Shown: positions 8,421 to 14,280 of the stretch, piece by piece
Layout of the letters: each line of letters begins with the position of its first letter
How positions within the stretch are numbered: the first letter of the stretch is position 1
Assembly (NCBI GenBank): GCA_035763745.1
Contig: DASUAO010000005.1
Span: forward strand, 1 to 18,277
Length of the DNA: 18,277 nucleotides
Direction of reading: 5' to 3'
From: DASUAO01 sp035763745
Lineage (GTDB): Bacteria; Actinomycetota; Acidimicrobiia; IMCC26256; PALSA-555
The notes under the pieces: generated by a model
The model's database searches: none
Seen by the model: the letters and a program-made list of their open reading frames with translations, nothing else
Told to the model about the DNA's origin: nothing
Made by a program: the position numbers and the translations under genes

Positions 8421-8623
8421 GGGGTTGCCTCCTGTGGCCGGGCGCTGGTCGCGTCGGAGCGGGGGACGGACAGGGGGAGGGGACGAACCTCGGCGAGGCC
8501 CCAGAAGCGGGCCTCGCCGTCGGCGATGGCCGTGCCGGCGTCGGCGAGCACCCGGGTGAACGGCCGGGTGATCGGCCGGATCGCGGATCGGACGACGGTT
8601 CGTAGCTGGGACGTGAGGCGCAC
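8417..8623 (-). CDS. 68-aa conserved-looking small protein of unknown function, first gene of the sulfur operon
   Basis: I do not recognise this protein. Evidence that it is real: a Shine-Dalgarno CAGGAG (bases 8630-8635 on the opposite strand) sits 6 nt before the GTG at 8623; its stop overlaps the reductase ATG by ATGA; and its codons end almost uniformly in G or C. It begins VRLTSQLRTVVRSAIRPI. The N-terminal half is cationic and probably helical (residues 1-35), the middle reads GEARFWGLAEVRPLPL, and the C-terminus is Ser/Pro-rich. There are no cysteines, no signal peptide and no membrane segment. The frame also stays open upstream to 8734, but that part is rich in His/Pro/Arg and overlaps the candidate leader peptide. 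The role could be structural or only to couple translation to the reductase gene. Confidence 0.6.
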   Translation of the reverse strand: MRLTSQLRTVVRSAIRPITRPFTRVLADAGTAIADGEARFWGLAEVRPLPLSVPRSDATSARPQEATP

Positions 8624-8642
8624 GACGGGCTCCTGGAGGTCA

Positions 8643-8670
8643 CGCCGCAGGGCGGCGGAGGGAGGGTGGT
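8643..8670 (-). promoter_or_regulatory. possible Shine-Dalgarno-masking element
   Basis: In the mRNA orientation a CCACCCTCCCTCC tract (8670-8658) is followed by a perfect 6-bp hairpin CGCCGC-CCT-GCGGCG (8657-8643), and then the CAGGAG ribosome-binding site of the 68-aa gene. The CCTCC stretch can pair with that AGGAG, so the tract could hide the ribosome-binding site when the leader ORF is not occupied. GC-rich sequence forms such pairings by chance often, so this is suggestive only. Confidence 0.3.
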
Positions 8671-8685
8671 CGTGCTGGTGCGGGG

Positions 8686-8754
8686 CTACGCAGCGCGACC
8701 GGGACGGGAGCGTCGACACATCTCGTCGAAGCACTCGTGGGGCGTGCGGCCCAT
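8686..8754 (-). CDS. candidate cysteine-containing leader peptide (22 codons)
   Basis: This short ORF from an ATG at 8754 to a TAG at 8686 lies about 60 nt before the first gene of the sulfur-assimilation block. It begins MGRTPHECFDEMCRR, with Cys codons at positions 8 (TGC) and 13 (TGT), and ends Arg/Ala-rich. Cys-rich leader peptides that attenuate sulfur genes when cysteinyl-tRNA is plentiful are known in mycobacteria and other actinobacteria. This ORF fits that position and residue content but does not contain their exact signature as I remember it. Between its stop and the next Shine-Dalgarno (8630-8635) there is a pyrimidine tract (8658-8670, CCACCCTCCCTCC as read in the mRNA) able to pair with AGGAG, plus a 6-bp hairpin (8643-8657). 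No good Shine-Dalgarno precedes it. Confidence 0.4.
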   Translation of the reverse strand: MGRTPHECFDEMCRRSRPGRAA

Positions 8755-8930
8755 GGCGACGCTGGGGGCACCCCGTTCCCGGATCACGAGGAGCACCCTA
8801 CGCGCGGGCGGGCCTAAATACCAGCAATTTGGTCAAGAATGTTTCCGACCCAATCACTCGGGTTTCCGTGCGGGGCGCGACGCATGATCGTTCCGGGGGG
8901 TGCCCGGGGTGCGCCGGTAGCGTGCGGCTC
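8755..8930. promoter_or_regulatory. divergent intergenic region between the sulfur block and proS
   Basis: This 176-nt region separates the minus-strand leader ORF from plus-strand proS. Bases 8815-8860 form the most AT-rich patch in the window. An imperfect inverted repeat lies at 8829-8853 (TTGGTC ... GACCCAA, about 11-12 nt between the arms), the size expected for a dimeric regulator such as a LysR- or Rrf2-family protein. A TTGACC, the complement of bases 8829-8834 plus an adjacent base, is present on the minus strand. A TAGGGT on the minus strand about 20 nt upstream of the leader ATG could be a -10 box. No well-spaced -35/-10 pair stands out in either direction. Confidence 0.4.
8918..8923 (+). 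promoter_or_regulatory. candidate -10 box for leaderless proS transcript
   Basis: TAGCGT fits the actinobacterial TANNNT -10 pattern and ends exactly 7 nt before the proS ATG. Transcription would therefore begin at or next to the start codon. There is no Shine-Dalgarno before this ATG, which supports a leaderless mRNA. No clear -35 element is seen. Confidence 0.4.
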
Positions 8931-10649
8931 ATGCGGATGTCACGTGCCTTCCTCCGAACCCTGCGTGACGACCCCGCCGACGCCGAGATCTCGAGCCACC
9001 AGCTGCTCCTGCGGGGCGGCTACATCCGCCGCCTGGCCAGCGGCGTCTACGCGTGGATGCCGCTCGGCCAGCGGGTCCTCGCGAAGGTCGCCCAGATCGT
9101 GCGGGAGGAGATGGACGCCGCCGGCGCCCAGGAGATGACCCTCCCGATCGCCCAGCCCCTCGAGCTGTGGGAGCGGTCCGGGCGCGACGAGACGTACGGG
9201 CCGCTGATGTTCCGGCTCGAGGACCGCAAGGAGGTGGGCTTCTGCCTCTCGCCGACCGCCGAGGAGGCGATCACCTCGATCGTCGCGGGCGAGCTGTCGA
9301 GCTACCGCGACCTCCCGGTGAACCTGTACCAGATCAACTGGAAGTACCGCGACGAGCTGCGCCCGCGCTTCGGGTTGCTCCGCGCCCGCGAGTTCCTCAT
9401 GAAGGACGCCTACTCCTTCCACGCCGACGCCGACGACCTCCGCCGCACCTACCAGGACATGTACGACGCGTACCAGCGCGTGTTCGAGCGGTGCGCGCTG
9501 CGCTTCCGTCCGGTCGAGGCACAGGCCGGCGAGATCGGCGGCGACGTCAACCACGAGTTCATGGCGATCGCCGAGGTGGGCGAGGACGATTTCGTCTGGT
9601 GCCCGAGCTGCGACTACGCCGCGAACGTCGAGGCCGCGCGCCGAGAGAGCGATCACTCCCGACTGCACACCGAGGTGCCCGCGGTCGATGCCGCGGCACG
9701 CGAGCGCGTGCACACCCCCGATCTTCCGGGCATCCAGGGCGTCGCCGAGCACCTGGGCGTCGAAGCCTCCGAGATGCTGAAGTGCATCGCGTTCGACGTC
9801 GACGGTGAGCTCGGCCTCGCGCTCGTCCCCGGTGACCGTGAGGTGAACGAGCACGCGCTCGGCCTCGCCGTCGCGCCTCGCGCGGCGCGGCTGTACGACG
9901 ACGCCGACTTCGCGGCGCGCCCCGACCTGCCGCGTGGCTACATCGGCCCCGACTTCGAGGGCGCGGCGCTCGTGGTCGCCGACCCGCTCGTCGGCGAGGA
10001 GCGGCCGTGGGCCACGGGCGCGAACGAGACCGACCATCACGTCCGGCACGCGGTCCTGGGGCGCGACTTCCGCGTCGACGTCTGGGCCGACCTCGTCTCC
10101 GTCGTCTCCGGCGATCCCTGTCCCCGGTGCGGCTCGGGGCTCTCGGTCGACCGTGGCATCGAGGTGGGCCACGTCTTCCAGCTCGGCACCAAGTACGCCG
10201 ACGCGCTCGACGCCGTGTACACGGACGACGACGGCAACCGGCACCCGATGGTGATGGGCTGCTACGGCATCGGGGTGTCCCGGATCGTGGCGGCGATCGT
10301 CGAGGAGCACCACGACGACGACGGCATGATCTGGCCCGCGGCGCTCGCGCCGTTCGACTTCCACCTCGTCGCGCTCCCCGGCCGGGGCGACGCGGCGGCA
10401 GGGGTCGTCGAGGCGGCCGATGCTCTCTACGAGTCCCTCACGGCCGCGGGCGCACAGGTGCTCTACGACGACCGCGACGTCTCGCCCGGCATCAAGTTCG
10501 CCGACGCCGACCTGCTCGGCATGCCGGTACGGCTCACCCTCGGCGCCAAGGGCGTCGCCCGCGGGATCGTCGAGCGCCGCGCCCGCGCGACCGGCGACGA
10601 CGACGAAATCGCGCTCGACGGCGCGGCCGCCACGCTCGTCAGCGGCTAG
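8931..10649 (+). CDS. proS: proline--tRNA ligase, bacterial type with INS editing domain
   Basis: ProS attaches proline to tRNA(Pro). The 572-aa length is standard for the bacterial form. In order: the class II catalytic core begins MRMSRAFLRTLRD and contains LLLRGGYIRRLASGVYAWMPLG; motif 2 is around NWKYRDELRPRFGLLRAREF (about 136-155), followed by MKDAYSFH; an inserted YbaK-like editing domain spans roughly 225-380 and includes KCIAFDVDGELGLALVPGDR; motif 3 is MGCYGIGVSR (about 442-451); and the C-terminal anticodon-binding domain includes LYDDRDVSPGIKFADADLLG. CPSC and CPRC pairs flank the insertion. The ATG at 8931 gives the canonical N-terminus; a second ATG at 8937 is also possible. The long open frame upstream of 8931 is shadow of the opposite-strand reductase gene. 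A ligase gene follows 4 nt after the stop. Confidence 0.97.
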   Translation: MRMSRAFLRTLRDDPADAEISSHQLLLRGGYIRRLASGVYAWMPLGQRVLAKVAQIVREEMDAAGAQEMTLPIAQPLELWERSGRDETYGPLMFRLEDRKEVGFCLSPTAEEAITSIVAGELSSYRDLPVNLYQINWKYRDELRPRFGLLRAREFLMKDAYSFHADADDLRRTYQDMYDAYQRVFERCALRFRPVEAQAGEIGGDVNHEFMAIAEVGEDDFVWCPSCDYAANVEAARRESDHSRLHTEVPAVDAAARERVHTPDLPGIQGVAEHLGVEASEMLKCIAFDVDGELGLALVPGDREVNEHALGLAVAPRAARLYDDADFAARPDLPRGYIGPDFEGAALVVADPLVGEERPWATGANETDHHVRHAVLGRDFRVDVWADLVSVVSGDPCPRCGSGLSVDRGIEVGHVFQLGTKYADALDAVYTDDDGNRHPMVMGCYGIGVSRIVAAIVEEHHDDDGMIWPAALAPFDFHLVALPGRGDAAAGVVEAADALYESLTAAGAQVLYDDRDVSPGIKFADADLLGMPVRLTLGAKGVARGIVERRARATGDDDEIALDGAAATLVSG

Positions 10650-10653
10650 TCGG

Positions 10654-11721
10654 GTGGCGCTCCCCGTCCCGGGCCCGGTCTCGCCGATGCTGGCGAAGCT
10701 CGTCCGCGACATGCCCGTCGGCGAGGGCTGGGCGTACGAGCCGAAGTGGGACGGGTTCCGCTGCATCGTGTTCCGCGACGGCGACTCCGTGGAGCTCGGG
10801 AGCCGCAACGAGAAGCCGCTCACCCGGTACTTCCCCGAGATCCTGGAACCGCTGCGTGCCGCGCTCCCGGAGCGCGCGGTGCTCGACGGGGAACTGGTGA
10901 TCGCGACCGATCACGGCCTCGACTTCGACCTGCTCTCGAACCGGATCCACCCGGCCGAGAGCCGGGTCGAGATGCTGGCGGGGGAGACCCCGGTCTCGTT
11001 CGTCGCGTTCGATCTCCTCGCCGTCGGCGACGAGGACCTGCGCGAGGAGCCGTTCGCGCACCGGCGGGCGCGGCTCTCCGACCTGCTCGCCGGCTCGACG
11101 TCGCCGGTGCACCTCACCCCGCTCACCACCGACGCTGCGACCGCGCAGGACTGGTTCGAACGCTTCGAAGGTGCCGGCCTCGACGGGGTGATCGCCAAGC
11201 GCGTCGACGATCCCTACCGCGAGGGCAAGCGCACGATGCTGAAGATCAAGCACCTGCGGACCGCCGAGTGCGCCGTCGCCGGCTACCGCCCCCACAAGGA
11301 CGGCGAAGGAGTCGGCTCGCTGCTGCTCGGGCTGTTCGACGATGCCGGGGTGCTGCACCACGTCGGTGTGGCGAGCAGCTTCAAGGCCGAGCTGCGGTCC
11401 CGGCTCGCCGAGGAGCTCGCGCCGTACGAGTCGAACGCGCTCGACGAGCATCCGTGGCGCGACTGGCAGCAGGAAGACGCCCAGGCCGGGTCGCGCATGC
11501 CGGGCGGCCAGAGCCGCTGGAACGCGAAGAAGGACCTGTCGTGGGTGCCGCTGCGGCTCGAGCTCGTCGCCGAGGTGGCGTTCGAGCACGTGCAGGGCGA
11601 CCGCTTCCGCCACACCGCACGCTTCCAACGGTGGCGCCCCGACCGCACCCCTGCGTCGTGCACGTACGCGCAGCTCGACATCCCGGTCCCGGTCGAGCTC
11701 CACGAGGTGTTCGGGGTCTGA
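10654..11721 (+). CDS. ligC: ATP-dependent DNA ligase, LigC type
   Basis: This stand-alone ATP-dependent DNA ligase of 355 aa is close in size to mycobacterial LigC and lacks the polymerase and phosphoesterase domains of LigD. The adenylation motif I is EPKWDGFR with nucleophile K31. Others are LDGE (E80), FVAFDLL (116-122), motif IV LDGVIAKR (176-183, K182) and motif V TMLKIK (194-199). The C-terminal OB-fold starts near ECAVAGYRPHK and ends with TARFQRWRPDR. LigC enzymes seal nicks in backup gap or base-excision repair. The GTG at 10654 is 4 nt after the proS stop and gives PVSPMLAKL, the usual ligase N-terminus, so it is probably co-transcribed with proS. Its most natural partner, a stand-alone LigD-type polymerase, is encoded about 2.6 kb downstream on the other strand. 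No Ku gene is visible. Confidence 0.93.
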   Translation: MALPVPGPVSPMLAKLVRDMPVGEGWAYEPKWDGFRCIVFRDGDSVELGSRNEKPLTRYFPEILEPLRAALPERAVLDGELVIATDHGLDFDLLSNRIHPAESRVEMLAGETPVSFVAFDLLAVGDEDLREEPFAHRRARLSDLLAGSTSPVHLTPLTTDAATAQDWFERFEGAGLDGVIAKRVDDPYREGKRTMLKIKHLRTAECAVAGYRPHKDGEGVGSLLLGLFDDAGVLHHVGVASSFKAELRSRLAEELAPYESNALDEHPWRDWQQEDAQAGSRMPGGQSRWNAKKDLSWVPLRLELVAEVAFEHVQGDRFRHTARFQRWRPDRTPASCTYAQLDIPVPVELHEVFGV

Positions 11722-12014
11722 CCGCTACGGCAAGAAGGGTTCCCGCGGGTCGGCTCGACGGGATCGTGTGCGCGAGCTGGTGCGGCCCCGTCGTGACCTT
11801 CGGCCCTTTCGCGGCATCGTCGCGATCAGGACCATGGGGATCATGGAGATGGAGCCCGCGCGTCCGCCGAAGTTCCCGGCGGCGCTGGCGCGCGCACCGC
11901 GCGCGACGAGTTCGATCGACCTCGCGCGAATGTGGCAGCCGTTGCCCGGGTGGGCGCGGTCCGAGTCCGTTCTTCGGGGCGCTCCCGTGGATTGCTCGAA
12001 CCAAGGAGGTTCAG
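11722..12014. other. intergenic region without a convincing gene
   Basis: These 293 nt lie between ligC and the HPF-like gene. There is an AAGGAGG Shine-Dalgarno at 12003-12009 serving the next gene. An ATG at 11834 opens a frame that runs to 12055 and crosses the next gene's start. It has no Shine-Dalgarno and its codon bias fades after about 11960, so I do not call it. I see no T-tract terminator or obvious promoter. Confidence 0.5.
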
Positions 12015-12365
12015 GTGCAGGTCGTAGTCAGGACGGACCGAGGTGTCGAAGGTAGTGCCGAGCTGACCCGTGAGGTCGAGGCCGAGGTCGATTCGGCACT
12101 GTCGCGGTTCGGCGTGCGTCTCACGCGGGTGGAGGTCCACCTGGGCGACGAGAACGCCGGGAAGCACGGCGCCGACGACAAGCGCTGCACGGTGGAGGCG
12201 CGGCCCTCGGGCATGAAGCCGGTGGCGGTGACGCACCATGCCGCGACGTCGGTCGAAGCGCTCCGGGGCGCGCTCCGCAAGCTGCAGAGTCGGTTCGAGA
12301 GCACGTTCGGCCGGCTGGACGATCGCAAGGGCCGCGACTCGATCCGACGTGGCGAGAAGGGCTGA
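12015..12365 (+). CDS. HPF/RaiA-family ribosome-associated (S30EA-like) protein, short form
   Basis: This 116-aa protein matches the S30EA/sigma-54-modulation fold: beta strand VQVVVRTDRGVEG, helix SAELTREVEAEVDSALSRF, strand TRVEVHLGDEN (38-47), then DDKRCTVEARPSGMKPVAV (55-72) and a long C-terminal helix that includes LRKLQSRFEST (88-97). Family members bind the 30S decoding region and either hibernate ribosomes or reduce miscoding during stress. This one lacks the C-terminal dimerisation domain of long HPF, which is the usual actinobacterial form, so it resembles the short single-domain type. The basic tail is RKGRDSIRRGEKG. The GTG start at 12015 is fixed by AAGGAGG 5 nt upstream. It converges with a secreted-protein gene 26 nt away. 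Precise function is not provable from sequence. Confidence 0.82.
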   Translation: MQVVVRTDRGVEGSAELTREVEAEVDSALSRFGVRLTRVEVHLGDENAGKHGADDKRCTVEARPSGMKPVAVTHHAATSVEALRGALRKLQSRFESTFGRLDDRKGRDSIRRGEKG

Positions 12366-12372
12366 CGCTGAA

Positions 12373-12391
12373 GCCGAGGATCGTCTCCGGC
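12373..12391. terminator. weak hairpin between convergent genes
   Basis: GCCGAGGA-TCG-TCTCCGGC can fold into a short hairpin with one mismatch and one G-T pair, placed between two convergent stop codons. It has no T-tract, so it is a poor intrinsic terminator; it may help termination in both directions. Confidence 0.2.
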
Positions 12392-12919
12392 CTACTTCGC
12401 GCGGGCGAGGGCCTTCTCCGCGAGGTCCCGGAGCACGGCGCTGGACACGAGGTCGGTGTCGTGGCCGGGCGAGACGATGGCCGTGACCTGGAGGAAGAGC
12501 TTGCGCTCGAGCACCTCGATGCTTCCCTCCCCCAAGAAGCTGTCGAGCGAGTAGAAGGCCTTCGTGCCGAGCCCCGGGACCTTCACCGGCGGCTCGCTGT
12601 CGATGGACGCCAGGGTCTCCCGCAACGCCTTCATGGTCCTGGCCATCGCGACCTTGGCGTGCTTGCCGCGAGCGACGCGTACCGTCGCACCGCGTACCGG
12701 GCCGGCTCCTTCGTACCCGCAGGTGGAACCCGTCCCTGCGTCGTAGGGGGACCCTGGCTGGATGGTGCTACCGAGCGCGGTGCCCAGCTCGTCGGTCGTG
12801 AGAAGCCCACACGCGTCGGCTCCAGGCGCGGAACCGGCCGCCCCCGCAAAGGGGAGGCCTGCACCGAGCGCGAACGAGGCCACCAAGCACACCCAACGAG
12901 CCGATCTCACGAGCACCAT
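12392..12919 (-). CDS. exported protein of unknown function (DUF3558-like)
   Basis: This 175-aa protein has an N-terminal signal peptide: positive VLVRSARW, a hydrophobic core to about residue 22, and a probable cleavage near AGA-AGS. The mature part begins DACGLLTTDELGTALGS and has a second Cys in STCGYEG (C37, C67). That arrangement recalls DUF3558 and related actinobacterial exported proteins, in which the two cysteines likely form a disulfide. There is no lipobox at the expected place. The remainder is a mixed alpha/beta domain with KVPGLGTKAFYSLDSF (about 112-127) and a Lys/Ala-rich C-terminus. I chose the ATG at 12919 because it begins the signal peptide. A purine-rich GAGGGA lies just upstream, and TACAGT (12942-12947, complement) could be its -10. 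The promoter region is shared with the divergent gene at 13036. Function unknown. Confidence 0.8.
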   Translation of the reverse strand: MVLVRSARWVCLVASFALGAGLPFAGAAGSAPGADACGLLTTDELGTALGSTIQPGSPYDAGTGSTCGYEGAGPVRGATVRVARGKHAKVAMARTMKALRETLASIDSEPPVKVPGLGTKAFYSLDSFLGEGSIEVLERKLFLQVTAIVSPGHDTDLVSSAVLRDLAEKALARAK

Positions 12920-13022
12920 CTTCCCTCGGCGTGGTCCACCGACTGTAGAGCCGTGCCGGTACTCGCACGCATCGATGACCTCGGCACGGATCCGCGTGCG
13001 GAGGGCGCGCACTCCTTGGCAT

Positions 13023-13028
13023 TAGGTT
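13023..13028 (+). promoter_or_regulatory. candidate -10 box for a leaderless transcript
   Basis: TAGGTT (TANNNT type) ends 7 nt before the ATG at 13036, the same geometry as at proS, and no Shine-Dalgarno is present. The transcript is therefore likely to start at or beside the ATG. No convincing -35 is seen. Confidence 0.4.
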
Positions 13029-13035
13029 CTGCTCC

Positions 13036-13722
13036 ATGGGACGGATCACGCGCACGGTTTCGACGGTGGGGGTGCTGTTCGCGCTCGGCGCGGCCCTGTG
13101 CGGACCGGCAGCCGCGCAGGGCGAGACGATCTACGAGACGCAGTTCCGCGACCCCGCGCGGGCGGCATCCGAGTGGGAGTTCCCGGACGATGTGACCGAC
13201 GTGACCGAAGACGGCTTCACCGCCGCGCTCACCCCAGGCGCGCTCACCGTGGCGCTCGACGGCGCACCCAACGCTTGGCTCAGCCCCGAGATCCGCGACC
13301 TCCCCGCCGATCAGGCGATCGAAGCCCGGATCGCGTCGAGCACCGGTGACGAGTCGGCGTTGTTCGGCGTGGCGTGCCGCGCCGCGCTGAACTCGGTCGG
13401 CTACGTCTTTCTCGCCGGCATCGACGGCTACTACACGATCGGCCGGCTCGACGGGCGCGGCAACGCCAAGGCCATCGTCAACGCGAGCGGGAGCAAGCGC
13501 TCCGACGCCATCGACCCGCTCGGCCCGAACGTCGTTCGGGGAGAGTGCGTCGGGAAGAAGCGAGTGACGCTGACGCTCTTCGTCAACGGTGAGAAGGTCG
13601 CGTCCACCGTCGACCGGTCGCCGCCCGAGAAGATCGGTCGCCGGGCCTACGTCGTGACCGAGGTCGCCAACGGCGAGAAGACCACCACAGAGTTCACCGG
13701 CTTCGCAGCGCACGCGCTGTAG
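13036..13722 (+). CDS. exported protein with a probable concanavalin/laminin-G-like domain
   Basis: This 228-aa protein begins with a clear signal peptide (MGRITRTVSTVGVLFALGAA, cleavage probably after AAA at 25-27). The mature region reads like a beta-sandwich of the DUF1080/LamG kind found in many exported actinobacterial proteins: ETQFRDPARAASEWEF near the start, ALFGVACRA (109-116), YVFLAGIDGYYTIGRL (123-138), RGECVGKKRVTLTLFVNG (168-185) and a final EFTGFAAHAL. The alternation of GVxCR, GYYxIGRL and L-x-VNG is what such sugar- or polymer-binding folds show. C114 and C171 could form a disulfide. No catalytic motif is visible and the ligand is unknown. It starts divergently from the gene at 12392-12919 and is followed 47 nt later by another exported protein, probably on the same transcript. 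Confidence 0.82.
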   Translation: MGRITRTVSTVGVLFALGAALCGPAAAQGETIYETQFRDPARAASEWEFPDDVTDVTEDGFTAALTPGALTVALDGAPNAWLSPEIRDLPADQAIEARIASSTGDESALFGVACRAALNSVGYVFLAGIDGYYTIGRLDGRGNAKAIVNASGSKRSDAIDPLGPNVVRGECVGKKRVTLTLFVNGEKVASTVDRSPPEKIGRRAYVVTEVANGEKTTTEFTGFAAHAL

Positions 13723-13769
13723 CGGCACGACCTCAACGACGGCAGCGAGCGCGAGGGAGCGGCAGACCT

Positions 13770-14261
13770 ATGGGCACGAACAGCAGCGTGCGCGGCGTGT
13801 GGGGAGTGCTGCTGCTCGCGGCGGCGCTCGGCGCGGCGAGCACGAGCCCGGCTGCGGCGACCGTTGCAGAGAGGCGATCCGTCAAGAAGGTGAAGCTGAC
13901 CCTCGACGTCTCGCCCCCCGTGACGATCAAGGGCACCAAGGGGCAGTGCCTGCTGACGGCGGACGGCTACAACATCGACTTCGACGGGGAGGACTACCCG
14001 GGACTCGGCGCCGACGGCGAGCTCGCGAGTGGCGGCCCCGGACCGGCGACTGCCCCGGACCAGAAGCGCCAGTACACGGCGTTCAGCGCGACCATCGGCG
14101 GCGTCTTCTACGTCGAGGACGACAGCGGTGGTCTCGACGCGCTCACCTCGGCGGTCACGCTGAACGTCAAGAAGAAGACGATCAGGTTCGACGCCTATCC
14201 GATCATCGCCCCGGAGACGCAGACCCCGGCGACGATGTCCGGCATCGTGAAGTGCCGCTGA
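13770..14261 (+). CDS. small exported protein of unknown function
   Basis: I do not recognise this 163-aa protein. It has a signal peptide (charged start, hydrophobic GVWGVLLLAAALGAAS, likely cleavage near PAAA at 27-30). The mature domain is probably beta-rich: VKKVKLTLDVSPPVTIKG, QCLLTADGYNIDFDG, QYTAFSATIGGVFYVEDD and VTLNVKKKTIRFDAYP. The cysteines C60 and C162 are at the two ends of the domain and may pair. A Gly/Pro-rich loop lies at about 88-97. It sits 47 nt after another exported-protein gene and ends 19 nt before the convergent polymerase gene. A GAGGGAG tract upstream is farther from the ATG than a normal Shine-Dalgarno, so the start is moderately certain. Confidence 0.72.
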   Translation: MGTNSSVRGVWGVLLLAAALGAASTSPAAATVAERRSVKKVKLTLDVSPPVTIKGTKGQCLLTADGYNIDFDGEDYPGLGADGELASGGPGPATAPDQKRQYTAFSATIGGVFYVEDDSGGLDALTSAVTLNVKKKTIRFDAYPIIAPETQTPATMSGIVKCR

Positions 14262-14280
14262 GGCCGAACACCCGCGTGCG

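Noticed and set aside
8666..8887. Plus-strand 73-codon frame in the divergent region
   Set aside because: It is antisense to the leader ORF and covers the AT-rich control region, with no Shine-Dalgarno and no coding bias.
6894..8930. In-frame extension upstream of proS
   Set aside because: The frame is open only because it lies opposite the reductase gene; the proS family N-terminus begins at the ATG at 8931.
8940..10823. 627-codon minus-strand open frame opposite proS
   Set aside because: It is exactly antisense to proS with no recognisable motif; long antisense frames are expected from the GC-rich third positions of proS.
11834..12055. Possible small plus-strand gene between ligC and the HPF-like gene
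   Set aside because: It has no Shine-Dalgarno, fading codon bias, and runs over the well-supported start of the next gene.
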